A DNA stretch of 64,000 bases from Cellulophaga sp. 20_2_10 (GTDB taxonomy: Bacteria; Bacteroidota; Bacteroidia; Flavobacteriales; Flavobacteriaceae), in assembly GCF_023476645.1 (NCBI RefSeq), contig NZ_JAMCOJ010000008.1, positions 62,001-126,000 on the forward strand. The letters are read 5' to 3'. Position 1 is the stretch's first letter. Each line of letters begins with the position of its first letter. Below the pieces are notes generated by a model that did no database searches, was not told the origin of the DNA, and was given only the letters and a program-made list of their open reading frames with translations. The position numbers were made by a program, and so were the translations under genes. Positions 7,825 through 16,067 of this stretch are shown here, in pieces.

Positions 7825-7839
7825 TTTAAAATATTTTAA

Positions 7840-7847
7840 TACATTTG
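7840..7847 (+). promoter_or_regulatory. -7 box candidate for the fasciclin gene
   Basis: TACATTTG is a perfect -7 match 31 nt before the ATG at 7879. No TTG is present at the -33 spacing; that position falls in the candidate operator. Confidence 0.55.
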
Positions 7848-7876
7848 TCCAACAATGAACCTATAAAAGTTAGACA
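7845..7876. promoter_or_regulatory. candidate operator 2: inverted repeat TGTCCA / TAGACA
   Basis: TGTCCA (7846-7851) and TAGACA (7871-7876) are separated by 19 nt, nearly the geometry of operator 1. The left arm touches the -7 box and the right arm ends two bases before the fasciclin ATG. Confidence 0.4.
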
Positions 7877-7878
7877 TT

Positions 7879-9840
7879 ATGAAAATGAAAATTTATTTAT
7901 CCGCTTTAATTTTGTTCGTATTCGCTTTTACATCTTGTAATGACGATGATGACAGTACTGCTCCAGAACAAACACAATTAAATATTGTAGAGACAGCTTC
8001 TAGTACAGATGCGCTTAGTTCTTTAGTTGCTGCCTTAGCTAAATCTGATGAGAGTCCAAACTCTGATCTTATTACAGCTTTAAGTGGTACAGGACCTTTT
8101 ACAGTTTTTGCCCCTACAAATGATGCATTTACTGCTTTATTTAATAGTTTAGATGGCTATTCTTCGCTTGCAGATTTTGATACTGAAGAAGAGCAAGCTT
8201 TACTTGCTACAATTTTAAAATACCACGTTATTGCTGGAGCTGCTGTGGCATCTAGCGATTTAACAGACGGCCAAGTAGTTACTACGCTACAAGGAGAAGA
8301 AATTACAATTAACCTTAACAATGGTGTATTTATTACAGATGCATCTGAGGTAGATGCACAAGTTATTTCTGCAGATGTAGAAGCAACAAATGGTATTGTA
8401 CACGTAATTAATAAAGTATTACTACCACAAACAGTAATAGATGCAATAAACCTAGGAACACTTGTAGATGTAGTTGTTGCTAGCGATGCACTTACCGTTT
8501 TAGAAGCTGCTGTTATTAAAGCAGGCTTAGTAGACACACTTAGTTCAGATGGTCCTTTTACAGTTTTTGCTCCTACAGATGCTGCTTTTGTAGCCTTATT
8601 AGATATGCTAGGCGATGATTATAACTCTTTAGAAGATTTTGATACTGAAGGAGAATTAGAGTTACTTAAAAACATTTTACTTTACCACGTTATACCTGCA
8701 AAGGTTTTGTCTACAGATTTAGCTGCAGGCGAAGTAGGTACTGCTTTAGCAGACAACTCTATAGAAGTTGTAGATAACGATGGCACATTTGTTCTATCAG
8801 ATGCCTCTGATGTTAATGCAACTATTTCAGCTGTAGATATTATGGCATCTAATGGTATTGCACACGTTATTGATAAAGTTTTATTACCACAAGCCGCTGT
8901 AGACTTTATAGCTTCTCAACAACCTACTATAGTTGAATTAGCTATAGCAACAAATGATTTATCTATATTAGTTGGCGCACTACAACAGGCAGACGCTGGA
9001 CTAGTAGATTTATTGGGAACAGAAGGACCTTTTACCGTTTTTGCCCCTACAAATGATGCTTTTGCTGCTTTGTTAGATGAATTAGGAGACGATTATAATG
9101 AGCTTGCAGATTTTGATACTGAAGATGAAAAAGAAATGTTAGCTACCATTTTAAAATACCATGTAATAGCTGGTACTGCAGCTTACTCTACAGATTTATC
9201 TAACAACCAAATGATAACTACTGCACAAGGAGAAGATGTAACAGTTAACTTAACAGGAGGCGTTTTTATACAAGATGCTACTGATACAGACGCAGCAGTA
9301 ACAACTGCAGATGTTATGGCTAAAAATGGGGTTGTGCATATTATAGACAAAGTATTATTACCACAAGAAATTGTAGATGCTTTACAACCTAATATCGTAG
9401 AACTTGCTATTGCTACAGATGATTTATCTTTATTAGTAACAGCTTTACAACAAGCTGATGCTGGCTTAGTAGCGTTACTAGGAACTGAAGGACCTTTTAC
9501 TGTATTTGCTCCAACAAATGATGCTTTTGCTGCGTTATTAAATGATTTAGGTGAGGATTACACAAGCCTAGCAGATTTTGACACTGAAGAAGAAAAAACT
9601 TTATTAGCAAATATTCTTAAATACCATGTTGTTTCTGGAGCTGCTGTTATGTCTACAGACTTAACAGATGGCCAAGTTGTTGCAACAGCATTAGAACAAA
9701 ACATTACAATTAATTTAACTGGCGGAGTTTTTATTACCGACGCCACAGGTAATAACGCACAAGTTACAACCGCAGATGTTGCTGCAAGTAACGGTGTTGT
9801 TCACATAATAGACAGCGTATTAATGCCAGATACTCATTAG
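7879..9840 (+). CDS. lipoprotein with four fasciclin (FAS1) domains
   Basis: The 653-aa protein has a lipoprotein signal (Cys20 in FAFTSC, followed by Asp residues) and four FAS1 domains at about 30-170, 195-330, 351-490 and 505-650. Each carries the conserved block GPFTVFAPTxxAF, a middle ILKYHVI/V block and a final VHVIDxVLLPQ. FAS1 domains mediate adhesion, and some bind carotenoids or other hydrophobic ligands. Domains 3 and 4 are the most alike, which implies recent internal duplication. It is divergent from the CarH-like regulator with candidate operators between them, and is followed by a terminator before crtI. The ligand cannot be read from the sequence. Confidence 0.92.
   Translation: MKMKIYLSALILFVFAFTSCNDDDDSTAPEQTQLNIVETASSTDALSSLVAALAKSDESPNSDLITALSGTGPFTVFAPTNDAFTALFNSLDGYSSLADFDTEEEQALLATILKYHVIAGAAVASSDLTDGQVVTTLQGEEITINLNNGVFITDASEVDAQVISADVEATNGIVHVINKVLLPQTVIDAINLGTLVDVVVASDALTVLEAAVIKAGLVDTLSSDGPFTVFAPTDAAFVALLDMLGDDYNSLEDFDTEGELELLKNILLYHVIPAKVLSTDLAAGEVGTALADNSIEVVDNDGTFVLSDASDVNATISAVDIMASNGIAHVIDKVLLPQAAVDFIASQQPTIVELAIATNDLSILVGALQQADAGLVDLLGTEGPFTVFAPTNDAFAALLDELGDDYNELADFDTEDEKEMLATILKYHVIAGTAAYSTDLSNNQMITTAQGEDVTVNLTGGVFIQDATDTDAAVTTADVMAKNGVVHIIDKVLLPQEIVDALQPNIVELAIATDDLSLLVTALQQADAGLVALLGTEGPFTVFAPTNDAFAALLNDLGEDYTSLADFDTEEEKTLLANILKYHVVSGAAVMSTDLTDGQVVATALEQNITINLTGGVFITDATGNNAQVTTADVAASNGVVHIIDSVLMPDTH
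8929..9837 (+). repeat. near-identical internal repeats coding FAS1 domains 3 and 4
   Basis: Two in-frame units of about 450 bp (about 8929-9385 and 9391-9837) encode closely matching domains, for example VELAIATNDLS and VELAIATDDLS. The first two domains are more diverged. Confidence 0.75.
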
Positions 9841-9886
9841 AATTATATTAGATTAACCTGTTGGTTGGGTTAATTTGGTTGTTGTG

Positions 9887-9913
9887 CCGGTGATGTAAAA
9901 ATCACCGGTTTTT
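9887..9913 (+). terminator. hairpin terminator after the fasciclin gene
   Basis: The stem CCGGTGAT/ATCACCGG with a 6-nt loop is followed by five T. It separates the fasciclin gene from crtI, so the crt genes likely need their own promoter. Confidence 0.8.
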
Positions 9914-9953
9914 AACATTATTTAAAAAACATATAGTATCTTTCGGAAGATAC

Positions 9954-9963
9954 GTGTTAACAC
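9954..9963. promoter_or_regulatory. 10-bp palindrome just upstream of crtI
   Basis: GTGTTAACAC is a perfect palindrome ending 3 nt before the crtI ATG, with a weak -7-like TATCTTTC about 10 nt before it. A regulatory role is possible, but no protein is known to bind it. Confidence 0.25.
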
Positions 9964-9966
9964 TTT

Positions 9967-11430
9967 ATGAAAAAGATTATAATTATTGGCTCGGGGTTTT
10001 CTTCACTATCTGCTAGTTGCTACTTGGCCAAAGCAGGTTACGACGTTACCATACTAGAAAAAAACACAACTACGGGCGGTAGAGCAAGACAATTAAAAAC
10101 CAACGGTTTTGTTTTTGATATTGGCCCTTCATTTTATTGGATGCCAGATGTGTTTGATAAATTCTTTGCCGACTTCAACAAAAAAACAAGTGATTATTAT
10201 CATCTAGACCAACTAAACCCTGCTTATCAAATATATTTTGATAAAAATGATTCTATTTCTATTTCTGAAGATTTTAACGAAACCAGAGATACATTTGAAA
10301 AAATTGAACCAGGTAGTGGCAAACAATTAGAACGCTTTATTAACAAAGCAAAAATTAACTATGATATTGCTATAAAAAATTTAGTTTACAATCCTGGCGA
10401 AACTATTTTTGAGATTATAAACAGAAAAACAATAAGCAAGTTATACGAATTTATACTAACCATAAAAAATCAAGTTTCTGGTTACGTAAAAAACAACAAA
10501 CTACGTAAAGTACTAGAGTTCCCTGTATTGTTTTTAGGAGCAAAACCTAGCAATACACCATCATTCTATAACTTTATGAATTATGCAGATCTTAAATTAG
10601 GTACATGGCATCCACAAGGAGGTATGTACAAAGTTGTAGAAGGTATGCAAGCACTAGCACAAAGTTTAGGCGTTAAAACCATAACAGATAGTCCTGTGTT
10701 AAAAATTGACATACAAGATGGCGTTGTTAAAGGTGTAGATAGTAAAAGTGGCTATTTAGAATGCGATATTCTTTTAAGTGGTGCAGACTACCACCATACA
10801 GAAACTTTGCTGCCGCAGCAATACAGACAATATTCAGAAAAATATTGGGATAAAAAAATATTTGCTCCTTCTGCCCTATTATTCTTTGTTGGGTTTGATA
10901 AAAAAATAGAGAACGTAAATCACCATACTTTATTTTTTGACACTGATTTTGAAGAGCACGCAAAAACAATTTACGACACCAAAGAATGGCCTAACAAACC
11001 GTTATTTTATGCAAGTTTCCCTAGTAAAACAGATAAAACTTGTGCTCCAGAAAACAAAGAATCCGCTGTGTTTTTAGTGCCAATTGCACCGGACATAGAA
11101 GATACAGAAGAATTAAGAGAACACTACTTTAATCAAATTATAGAAAGAGTAGAAGAAATTACAGATCAAAAAATAAAAGACGCTATACTTTTTAAAGAAT
11201 CTTATTGTGTAGACAACTTTAAGGATGATTATAACTCCTATAAAGGTAATGCGTATGGCATGGCAAACACATTGTTGCAAACCCATATACTAAGACCTAA
11301 ATTAAAAAGTAAAAAAGTAGATAATTTATATTTCTGTGGACAATTAACTGTTCCAGGACCTGGTGTACCACCATCATTAATCTCTGGTAAAGTCGTAAGT
11401 GAACTAATTTTAAAGCACAGTAAATTATGA
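9967..11430 (+). CDS. crtI: phytoene desaturase
   Basis: This FAD-dependent enzyme converts phytoene to lycopene in the membrane-associated carotenoid pathway. The 487-aa protein starts with a dinucleotide fold (IIIIGSGFSSLSASCYLAKA, then TILEKN and TGGRAR) and ends with the CrtI signature around CGQLTVPGPGVPPSLISGK. Length and both signatures are normal for bacterial CrtI. The stop overlaps the crtB start as ATGA, so translation is coupled. It is the first gene of the crt operon. Desaturation number (lycopene versus neurosporene) cannot be read directly, but the cyclase downstream fits lycopene. Confidence 0.95.
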   Translation: MKKIIIIGSGFSSLSASCYLAKAGYDVTILEKNTTTGGRARQLKTNGFVFDIGPSFYWMPDVFDKFFADFNKKTSDYYHLDQLNPAYQIYFDKNDSISISEDFNETRDTFEKIEPGSGKQLERFINKAKINYDIAIKNLVYNPGETIFEIINRKTISKLYEFILTIKNQVSGYVKNNKLRKVLEFPVLFLGAKPSNTPSFYNFMNYADLKLGTWHPQGGMYKVVEGMQALAQSLGVKTITDSPVLKIDIQDGVVKGVDSKSGYLECDILLSGADYHHTETLLPQQYRQYSEKYWDKKIFAPSALLFFVGFDKKIENVNHHTLFFDTDFEEHAKTIYDTKEWPNKPLFYASFPSKTDKTCAPENKESAVFLVPIAPDIEDTEELREHYFNQIIERVEEITDQKIKDAILFKESYCVDNFKDDYNSYKGNAYGMANTLLQTHILRPKLKSKKVDNLYFCGQLTVPGPGVPPSLISGKVVSELILKHSKL

Positions 11431-12263
11431 AAGCTCTGTTTGATTCTTCAAGTGTTAACTGCAGTAAGTTAATTACGAAAACCTATAGCACATCATTCTC
11501 TTTAGGTATTAAACTTTTTGCACCCTCTATAAGACCAGCAATATATGCTATATATGGTTTTGTTAGATATGCGGACGAGATTGTAGATTCTTTTCATGAT
11601 TATGAACAAGAAACACTATTAAACGAGTTTGAGGAAGAGTATAGAAAGTCACTTAAAAGAAAAATTAGTCTAAATCCTATTATAAATTCTTTTCAAGAAA
11701 TTGTTTTAAAGTACGACTTACACCAATACGTAGATGCATTTTTAACAAGTATGCGCCACGATCTGGACAAAACAGAATACAATACCAAAGAAGAGTATGA
11801 TGATTATATCTACGGTTCTGCTGATGTGGTAGGTCTTATGTGTTTACGTGTTTTTGTAAATAACGACAATGAAAAATTTAACCACTTAAAAGAATCTGCT
11901 CAATATCTAGGTTCTGCTTTTCAGAAGGTGAATTTTTTAAGAGATTTTAAGGATGACATTAATGACTTAGGGAGATCTTATTTTCCAGAGCTAGAAACCA
12001 ACACTTTAACTAAAAGTGCTAAAGAAAGTATTTTAGAAGATATAGAAAACGATTTTGCTGAAGCCTACAAAGGCATTATACAATTACCTTTAGAAAGTAG
12101 ATTAGGCGTTTTTGTTGCGTATAAGTATTACTCCAAACTACTTAAAAAACTAAAGAGAGCCGATACTACTAGCATCATGAATAGCAGAATACGTATTTCT
12201 AATCCGTTAAAATTTTTAATTTTAACCAAAGCATATATCAGATTTAAATTCAACATTATTTAA
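11427..12263 (+). CDS. crtB: phytoene synthase
   Basis: This enzyme condenses two geranylgeranyl diphosphates to phytoene. The 278-aa protein has the two Mg2+-binding Asp motifs of squalene/phytoene synthases: YADEIVD (Asp50, Asp54) and FQKVNFLRDFKDD in the second half. The start overlaps the crtI stop by four bases (ATGA). No geranylgeranyl diphosphate synthase gene is in this window, so the substrate must come from elsewhere in the genome; idi near the right end feeds the same pathway. Confidence 0.95.
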   Translation: MKALFDSSSVNCSKLITKTYSTSFSLGIKLFAPSIRPAIYAIYGFVRYADEIVDSFHDYEQETLLNEFEEEYRKSLKRKISLNPIINSFQEIVLKYDLHQYVDAFLTSMRHDLDKTEYNTKEEYDDYIYGSADVVGLMCLRVFVNNDNEKFNHLKESAQYLGSAFQKVNFLRDFKDDINDLGRSYFPELETNTLTKSAKESILEDIENDFAEAYKGIIQLPLESRLGVFVAYKYYSKLLKKLKRADTTSIMNSRIRISNPLKFLILTKAYIRFKFNII

Positions 12264-12314
12264 GCTAAAACGTGTAACTTTATAGTTAAATTAGATTTAC
12301 CTTAAACTTGTTTA

Positions 12315-12773
12315 ATGAAATTAGTATTCTCGCTTTTAGTTCTCATATTCAATCTATCTACAGATTGTACAAATTTAGAAAAAGTTAGAGATCAATTTCA
12401 TACCATAAAAACAAAAGAGGATTTAAAAAAATTTATAGCTAACACTAAAGAAACTAGTTGCTCTAGAGCAACACCATATATAGCTTCTTGCACAATGAAA
12501 AAAGCAGAATATACTATATGGCCTTTTAAAAAACTAGCCTATTTTAATGAGGGTAAAAAGTCATTGGAAGATTACATTAAGCAACACCCCAAAGATATAG
12601 AAGCTAAATATGTACGTTTACTGGTACAAACTAACATACCAGATTTTCTAGGTTACAATACAAGAATTGCTGCAGATAAAAAGTTTATAAACGAGAATAT
12701 AGCTGCTGCAGATTTGCCTGAAAATTACAAAAAAACAATTTTACAAAATATTAATAATATAAGTCCCAACTAA
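12315..12773 (+). CDS. unknown protein within the carotenoid operon
   Basis: I do not recognise this 152-aa protein. It has a hydrophobic N terminus (MKLVFSLLVLIFNLS), probably a signal peptide, then a soluble helical, lysine-rich region with three cysteines (18, 49, 59). The Cys18 context (STDC) is a poor lipobox. It lies 51 nt after crtB, and its stop shares the TAATG with the crtZ start, so it is translationally coupled to carotenoid hydroxylase. Position suggests a role in carotenoid or membrane pigment handling, but nothing in the sequence shows one. Confidence 0.75.
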   Translation: MKLVFSLLVLIFNLSTDCTNLEKVRDQFHTIKTKEDLKKFIANTKETSCSRATPYIASCTMKKAEYTIWPFKKLAYFNEGKKSLEDYIKQHPKDIEAKYVRLLVQTNIPDFLGYNTRIAADKKFINENIAAADLPENYKKTILQNINNISPN

Positions 12774-13231
12774 TGAAAATAGCACTTTTTATACTAACTA
12801 CAATTGCAACGTTTGCTGTTATGGAAGTTATAACTTGGCTAACGCACAAGTTTGTAATGCATGGTTTTTTGTGGATTCTACACGCGGATCATCATCAACC
12901 TAAATATCCACATCCTTTTGAGAAAAACGATCTATTTTTTGTACTATTTGCGATACCAAGTATTGCTTTATTTTATTTTGGCATACATCCAGAATTAAAC
13001 TTTATGTTTTTTATTGGACTAGGTATTTTATTTTACGGTATCGCTTATTTTTTGATACATGATGTTTTAATTCATCAGCGATTTAAGTGGTTTAAAAAGA
13101 CTAAAAACAACTATTTAATTGGCTTACGTAAAGCTCACAAAGTGCACCACAAACATTTAGGAAAAGCACATGGAGAATGTTTTGGAATGTTGTTTGTTCC
13201 AAAAAAGTACCATACTCAATACAAATCGTAA
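12773..13231 (+). CDS. crtZ: beta-carotene hydroxylase
   Basis: This diiron membrane hydroxylase adds 3- and 3'-hydroxyls to beta-carotene, giving zeaxanthin. The 152-aa protein carries the clustered histidines of the fatty-acid hydroxylase superfamily: HKFVMH (25-30), HADHH (37-41), HDVLIH (near 100) and HKVHHKHLGKAH (about 126-140), between about four membrane segments. Start and stop overlap both neighbours by one base (TAATG), so it is tightly coupled in the operon. Confidence 0.93.
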   Translation: MKIALFILTTIATFAVMEVITWLTHKFVMHGFLWILHADHHQPKYPHPFEKNDLFFVLFAIPSIALFYFGIHPELNFMFFIGLGILFYGIAYFLIHDVLIHQRFKWFKKTKNNYLIGLRKAHKVHHKHLGKAHGECFGMLFVPKKYHTQYKS

Positions 13232-13923
13232 TGAAACCTTACTATTACCTACTTATAGACCTTGCATGCATTAGCGTTCCGTTTATTGCAAGTTTTTACC
13301 CAAAGCACGCTTTTTTTAAAAAATGGGGTTCTTTTTTCAAAGCTACGATACCCGTAGCACTATTCTTTATAATTTGGGATTATTGGTTTACTGCAACTGG
13401 AGTCTGGGGGTTTAACAAAGATTACCTAAGCGGACTTTTTATTGGTGAATTACCAATAGAAGAGATTCTATTTTTTATAGCAATACCGTACGCTTGTGTA
13501 TTTACGTATTTTGCTCTTTTGCATTTGGTAAAAAACAATCCACTACAAAAAATTGAAAGTTATATTACATTTATACTAACTGTTGTATTTATACTTATAG
13601 CAATACTCTTTTACAACAAACTATATACATTTACCACTGCAGTTTTAGGCACTATTTTTCTTTCTTATTTAAGTTATAAAAAAGTAAACCTAAGCTACCA
13701 TTACCTAACTTATCTATTAATAATTCCCTTTTTTTTAGCTAGCAATGGTATCCTTACTGGAAGTTTTTTAGAATCTCCTATTGTATGGTATAACAATGCT
13801 GAAAACATAGGTTTTAGAATAGGTACCATACCTGTAGAAGATTGCTTTTACGGCTTAATACTTATTTTTATGAATATTGAATTGTTTCGTTATTTTAATA
13901 AGAAGAAACAATTAAGTAATTAA
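13231..13923 (+). CDS. crtYcd: lycopene beta-cyclase, fused CrtYc-CrtYd type
   Basis: It cyclises both ends of lycopene to beta-carotene. The 230-aa membrane protein has two repeated halves, each with the CrtYc/d signature: LPIEEILFFIAIPYAC in the first and IPVEDCFYGLILIFMN in the second, with about seven membrane segments. I start it at the ATG at 13231, which overlaps the crtZ stop as TAATG; an in-frame ATG at 13177 would overlap crtZ by 55 nt and adds a non-hydrophobic tail. Flavobacteria typically use this fused heterodimer-type cyclase. It overlaps the convergent photolyase by 4 nt. Confidence 0.92.
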   Translation: MKPYYYLLIDLACISVPFIASFYPKHAFFKKWGSFFKATIPVALFFIIWDYWFTATGVWGFNKDYLSGLFIGELPIEEILFFIAIPYACVFTYFALLHLVKNNPLQKIESYITFILTVVFILIAILFYNKLYTFTTAVLGTIFLSYLSYKKVNLSYHYLTYLLIIPFFLASNGILTGSFLESPIVWYNNAENIGFRIGTIPVEDCFYGLILIFMNIELFRYFNKKKQLSN

Positions 13924-15209
13924 TTTTCAATCCCCTCTTTATATATTTTTAAAGCGCGTTCCCTAGCAGTTTTGTGATCTACCATAGGATCGGGATAATC
14001 AAAACCATCAAATTCCGGAATCCATTTTCTAACGTACTTAAAATCTTTATCAAACTTTTTAAGCTGTGTTATAGGGTTAAATATTCTAAAATAAGGAGCT
14101 GCATCACACCCTGTACCTGCTGCCCACTGCCAGTTACCGTTATTAGAAGCCAACTCGTAATCTAGTAATTTTTTAGCAAAATAAGCCTCTCCCCACTGCC
14201 AATCTATTAGCAAGTGCTTGCATAAAAACCCAGCAGTAATCATACGTACTCTATTGTGCATATACCCAGTTTGGTTTAATTGTCGCATTCCCGCATCTAC
14301 CATTGGGTAGCCCGTAGTACCAGTACACCATTTTTCAAAATCCTCTTGGTTGTTACGCCATTTTATACCATCGTATTTAGCTCTAAAATTTTGAGTAACT
14401 ACTTTTGGGTAATGATATAATATTTGAGTGAAAAATTCTCTCCACACCAATTCACTTAAAAAAACACTTTCTAAACCTTCTAAACCACGTATTAGTTTGC
14501 GCACACTTACCGTTCCAAAACGCAAATGCGGACCCAGGTATGTCGTTATATCATCTGACGGAAAATCCCTTTTATCTGCATAAACATCTAAATGCTCTAA
14601 ATTATAGGGCATAACTTCTATACTAGAAGCCCTAAAACCTAAATCTTTTAATGATAAAAAAGCAGCAGAAAACGCTACTAAATTCTTACTTAAATCACAT
14701 TTTTGTTCTTCTATTAATTCGGCCTTAAACAAAGACAACCACTTGTTTTTATAAGGCGTATACACCGTATATGCTCCGCCATCATTTTTTAGAACATCAT
14801 TTTCTTCAAAAACAACACTATCCTTATACGATTTTACATTTATATTATTTTCTTCTAAAAGAGCAGTAATTTTCTCATCTCTTTCTTTAGCGTAAGGTTC
14901 GTAATCTTTGTTATAAAAAACATTCTCTATAGCGTACTTACTCATCAATTCTTTCCAAGCTTTCTCTGGCGTTGTATGCAAACAAAGTACACCGCTATTA
15001 CAGTTTTTTAAAGTAGTATTCATAGCTGATATAGTCTGATGTATAAATGTTACTCTTGCATCATCTTTATCTAGTTCATTTAGAATATTTTCATCAAAAA
15101 TAAAAATAGGAAGCACAGGTTTACCTGAAGAAAGAGCTAAAGATAATGCTGTATTATCCTCTAATCTTAAATCTCTTCTAAACCAGAAAATTGATATTTT
15201 ATCACTCAT
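13920..15209 (-). CDS. phrB: deoxyribodipyrimidine photolyase
   Basis: This FAD-dependent blue-light DNA repair enzyme is 429 aa long. The N-terminal Rossmann-like antenna domain begins SDKISIFWFRRDLRLEDNTA, and the C-terminal FAD-binding domain contains WQWAAGTGCDAAPYFRIF and NPITQLKKFD, as in class I CPD photolyases. It is slightly shorter than E. coli PhrB (472 aa). A cryptochrome-type role cannot be excluded. It is convergent with crtYcd (4-nt overlap), at the edge of the pigment cluster, so light protection by pigment and by repair are genetically adjacent. Confidence 0.9.
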   Translation of the reverse strand: MSDKISIFWFRRDLRLEDNTALSLALSSGKPVLPIFIFDENILNELDKDDARVTFIHQTISAMNTTLKNCNSGVLCLHTTPEKAWKELMSKYAIENVFYNKDYEPYAKERDEKITALLEENNINVKSYKDSVVFEENDVLKNDGGAYTVYTPYKNKWLSLFKAELIEEQKCDLSKNLVAFSAAFLSLKDLGFRASSIEVMPYNLEHLDVYADKRDFPSDDITTYLGPHLRFGTVSVRKLIRGLEGLESVFLSELVWREFFTQILYHYPKVVTQNFRAKYDGIKWRNNQEDFEKWCTGTTGYPMVDAGMRQLNQTGYMHNRVRMITAGFLCKHLLIDWQWGEAYFAKKLLDYELASNNGNWQWAAGTGCDAAPYFRIFNPITQLKKFDKDFKYVRKWIPEFDGFDYPDPMVDHKTARERALKIYKEGIEN

Positions 15210-15339
15210 AAAAAATGTGTTTTCAATTAAATCAAAAATAAGGCCTATTGAGTAAAAATGCTATTCTTACTACACCTATTCCTCTTATATATTGAATAAA
15301 ATATCAAATTAAAAAGTTTATATATCTATAACACATAGT

Positions 15340-15347
15340 TATATTTG
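15340..15347 (+). promoter_or_regulatory. -7 box of tRNA-Leu
   Basis: TATATTTG is a perfect -7 element ending 22 nt before the mature tRNA. A clear TTG at -33 is lacking. Confidence 0.6.
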
Positions 15348-15369
15348 TGGTCGGTACTAATTTAACTAT

Positions 15370-15453
15370 GGCCACGTGGCGGAATTGGTAGACGTGCTAC
15401 CTTGAGGGGGTAGTGTTCTTATGGACGTGCTGGTTCGACTCCAGTCGTGGTCA
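15370..15453 (+). tRNA. tRNA-Leu (GAG)
   Basis: This is an 84-nt type II tRNA. The acceptor GGCCACG pairs with CGTGGTC (one G-U), the anticodon stem is CTACC/GGTAG with loop TTGAGGG (anticodon GAG), there is a long variable arm, and the T arm carries the GTTCGACT loop region. CCA is not encoded. Confidence 0.95.
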
Positions 15454-15458
15454 CAAAA

Positions 15459-15487
15459 AAAGCGCTTTAGACAAAGCGCTTTTTTTT
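15459..15487. terminator. hairpin terminator after tRNA-Leu
   Basis: The stem AAGCGCTTT/AAAGCGCTT with a 4-nt loop and flanking A and T runs can serve the tRNA and the convergent TlpA gene. Confidence 0.88.
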
Positions 15488-15504
15488 ATAAGTAAGATTC
15501 GTAT

Positions 15505-16065
15505 TTATTCTTTTAGTAAACTCTCTATTAAATCTCTTGTTTTAGCACTATTCCAATCTTTAGCTCCCGTTTCATTAACTACAATTTTACCCTCTTTATT
15601 TAAGATATAGGTTGTAGGTATTACTTTAGAAACCAATTCTTTTGGCGTGTTAGACTTGGCATAAAATACCTGAAAATTAAATTCGTTTTCCTTTAAATAT
15701 GTATTCACTTTAGCTACTTTATCTTCTGCAACTAATACAAACACAACCTTGTCTTTATAATCTGTGTATAGTTTTTGTAAACTTGGCATTTCTGCCACAC
15801 AAGGCGGACACCAAGTAGCCCAAAAATTCACAAGAATTACTTTTCCTTTATGATCTTTTAAATTGAAATTATCGCCAGACGCATCAATCAAATTCCAATT
15901 ATAACTCTGCAAAGAAATTTGCTCTTCTATAGTAACTGAGGATGCACTACCAGAAAAAATTCTGTTTGCATATACTTTTACTTTAAATCCCAAAGGCGTA
16001 AATAATACAGCTGCAATTAGCGCATAGAAAATAAAATTTAGTATTTTTCTCCTATTAAAAGTCAT
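15505..16065 (-). CDS. TlpA-like thioredoxin-fold protein, CPPC active site
   Basis: The 186-aa protein has one N-terminal membrane anchor (about 8-24) and a periplasmic thioredoxin fold of the TlpA/ResA type. The active site WCPPC lies at Cys86 and Cys89, and a conserved cis-proline region reads SKVIPTTYIL. It is probably a thiol-disulfide reductant in the cell envelope. It is the second gene of a pair: its start lies 2 nt after the stop of a paralog that shares the F-x-TPLG anchor sequence. Confidence 0.92.
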   Translation of the reverse strand: MTFNRRKILNFIFYALIAAVLFTPLGFKVKVYANRIFSGSASSVTIEEQISLQSYNWNLIDASGDNFNLKDHKGKVILVNFWATWCPPCVAEMPSLQKLYTDYKDKVVFVLVAEDKVAKVNTYLKENEFNFQVFYAKSNTPKELVSKVIPTTYILNKEGKIVVNETGAKDWNSAKTRDLIESLLKE

Positions 16066-16067
16066 TA

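Noticed and set aside
8157-9746. Minus-strand open frames across the fasciclin gene
   Set aside because: They recur at the same place in each FAS1 repeat and are shadows of the duplicated domains.
9841-9966. CarH operator at crtI
   Set aside because: No TGTCTA inverted repeat; only an unrelated 10-bp palindrome is seen.
13177-13230. Upstream ATG for crtYcd
   Set aside because: It would overlap crtZ by 55 nt and add polar residues before the first membrane helix; the TAATG coupling supports 13231.
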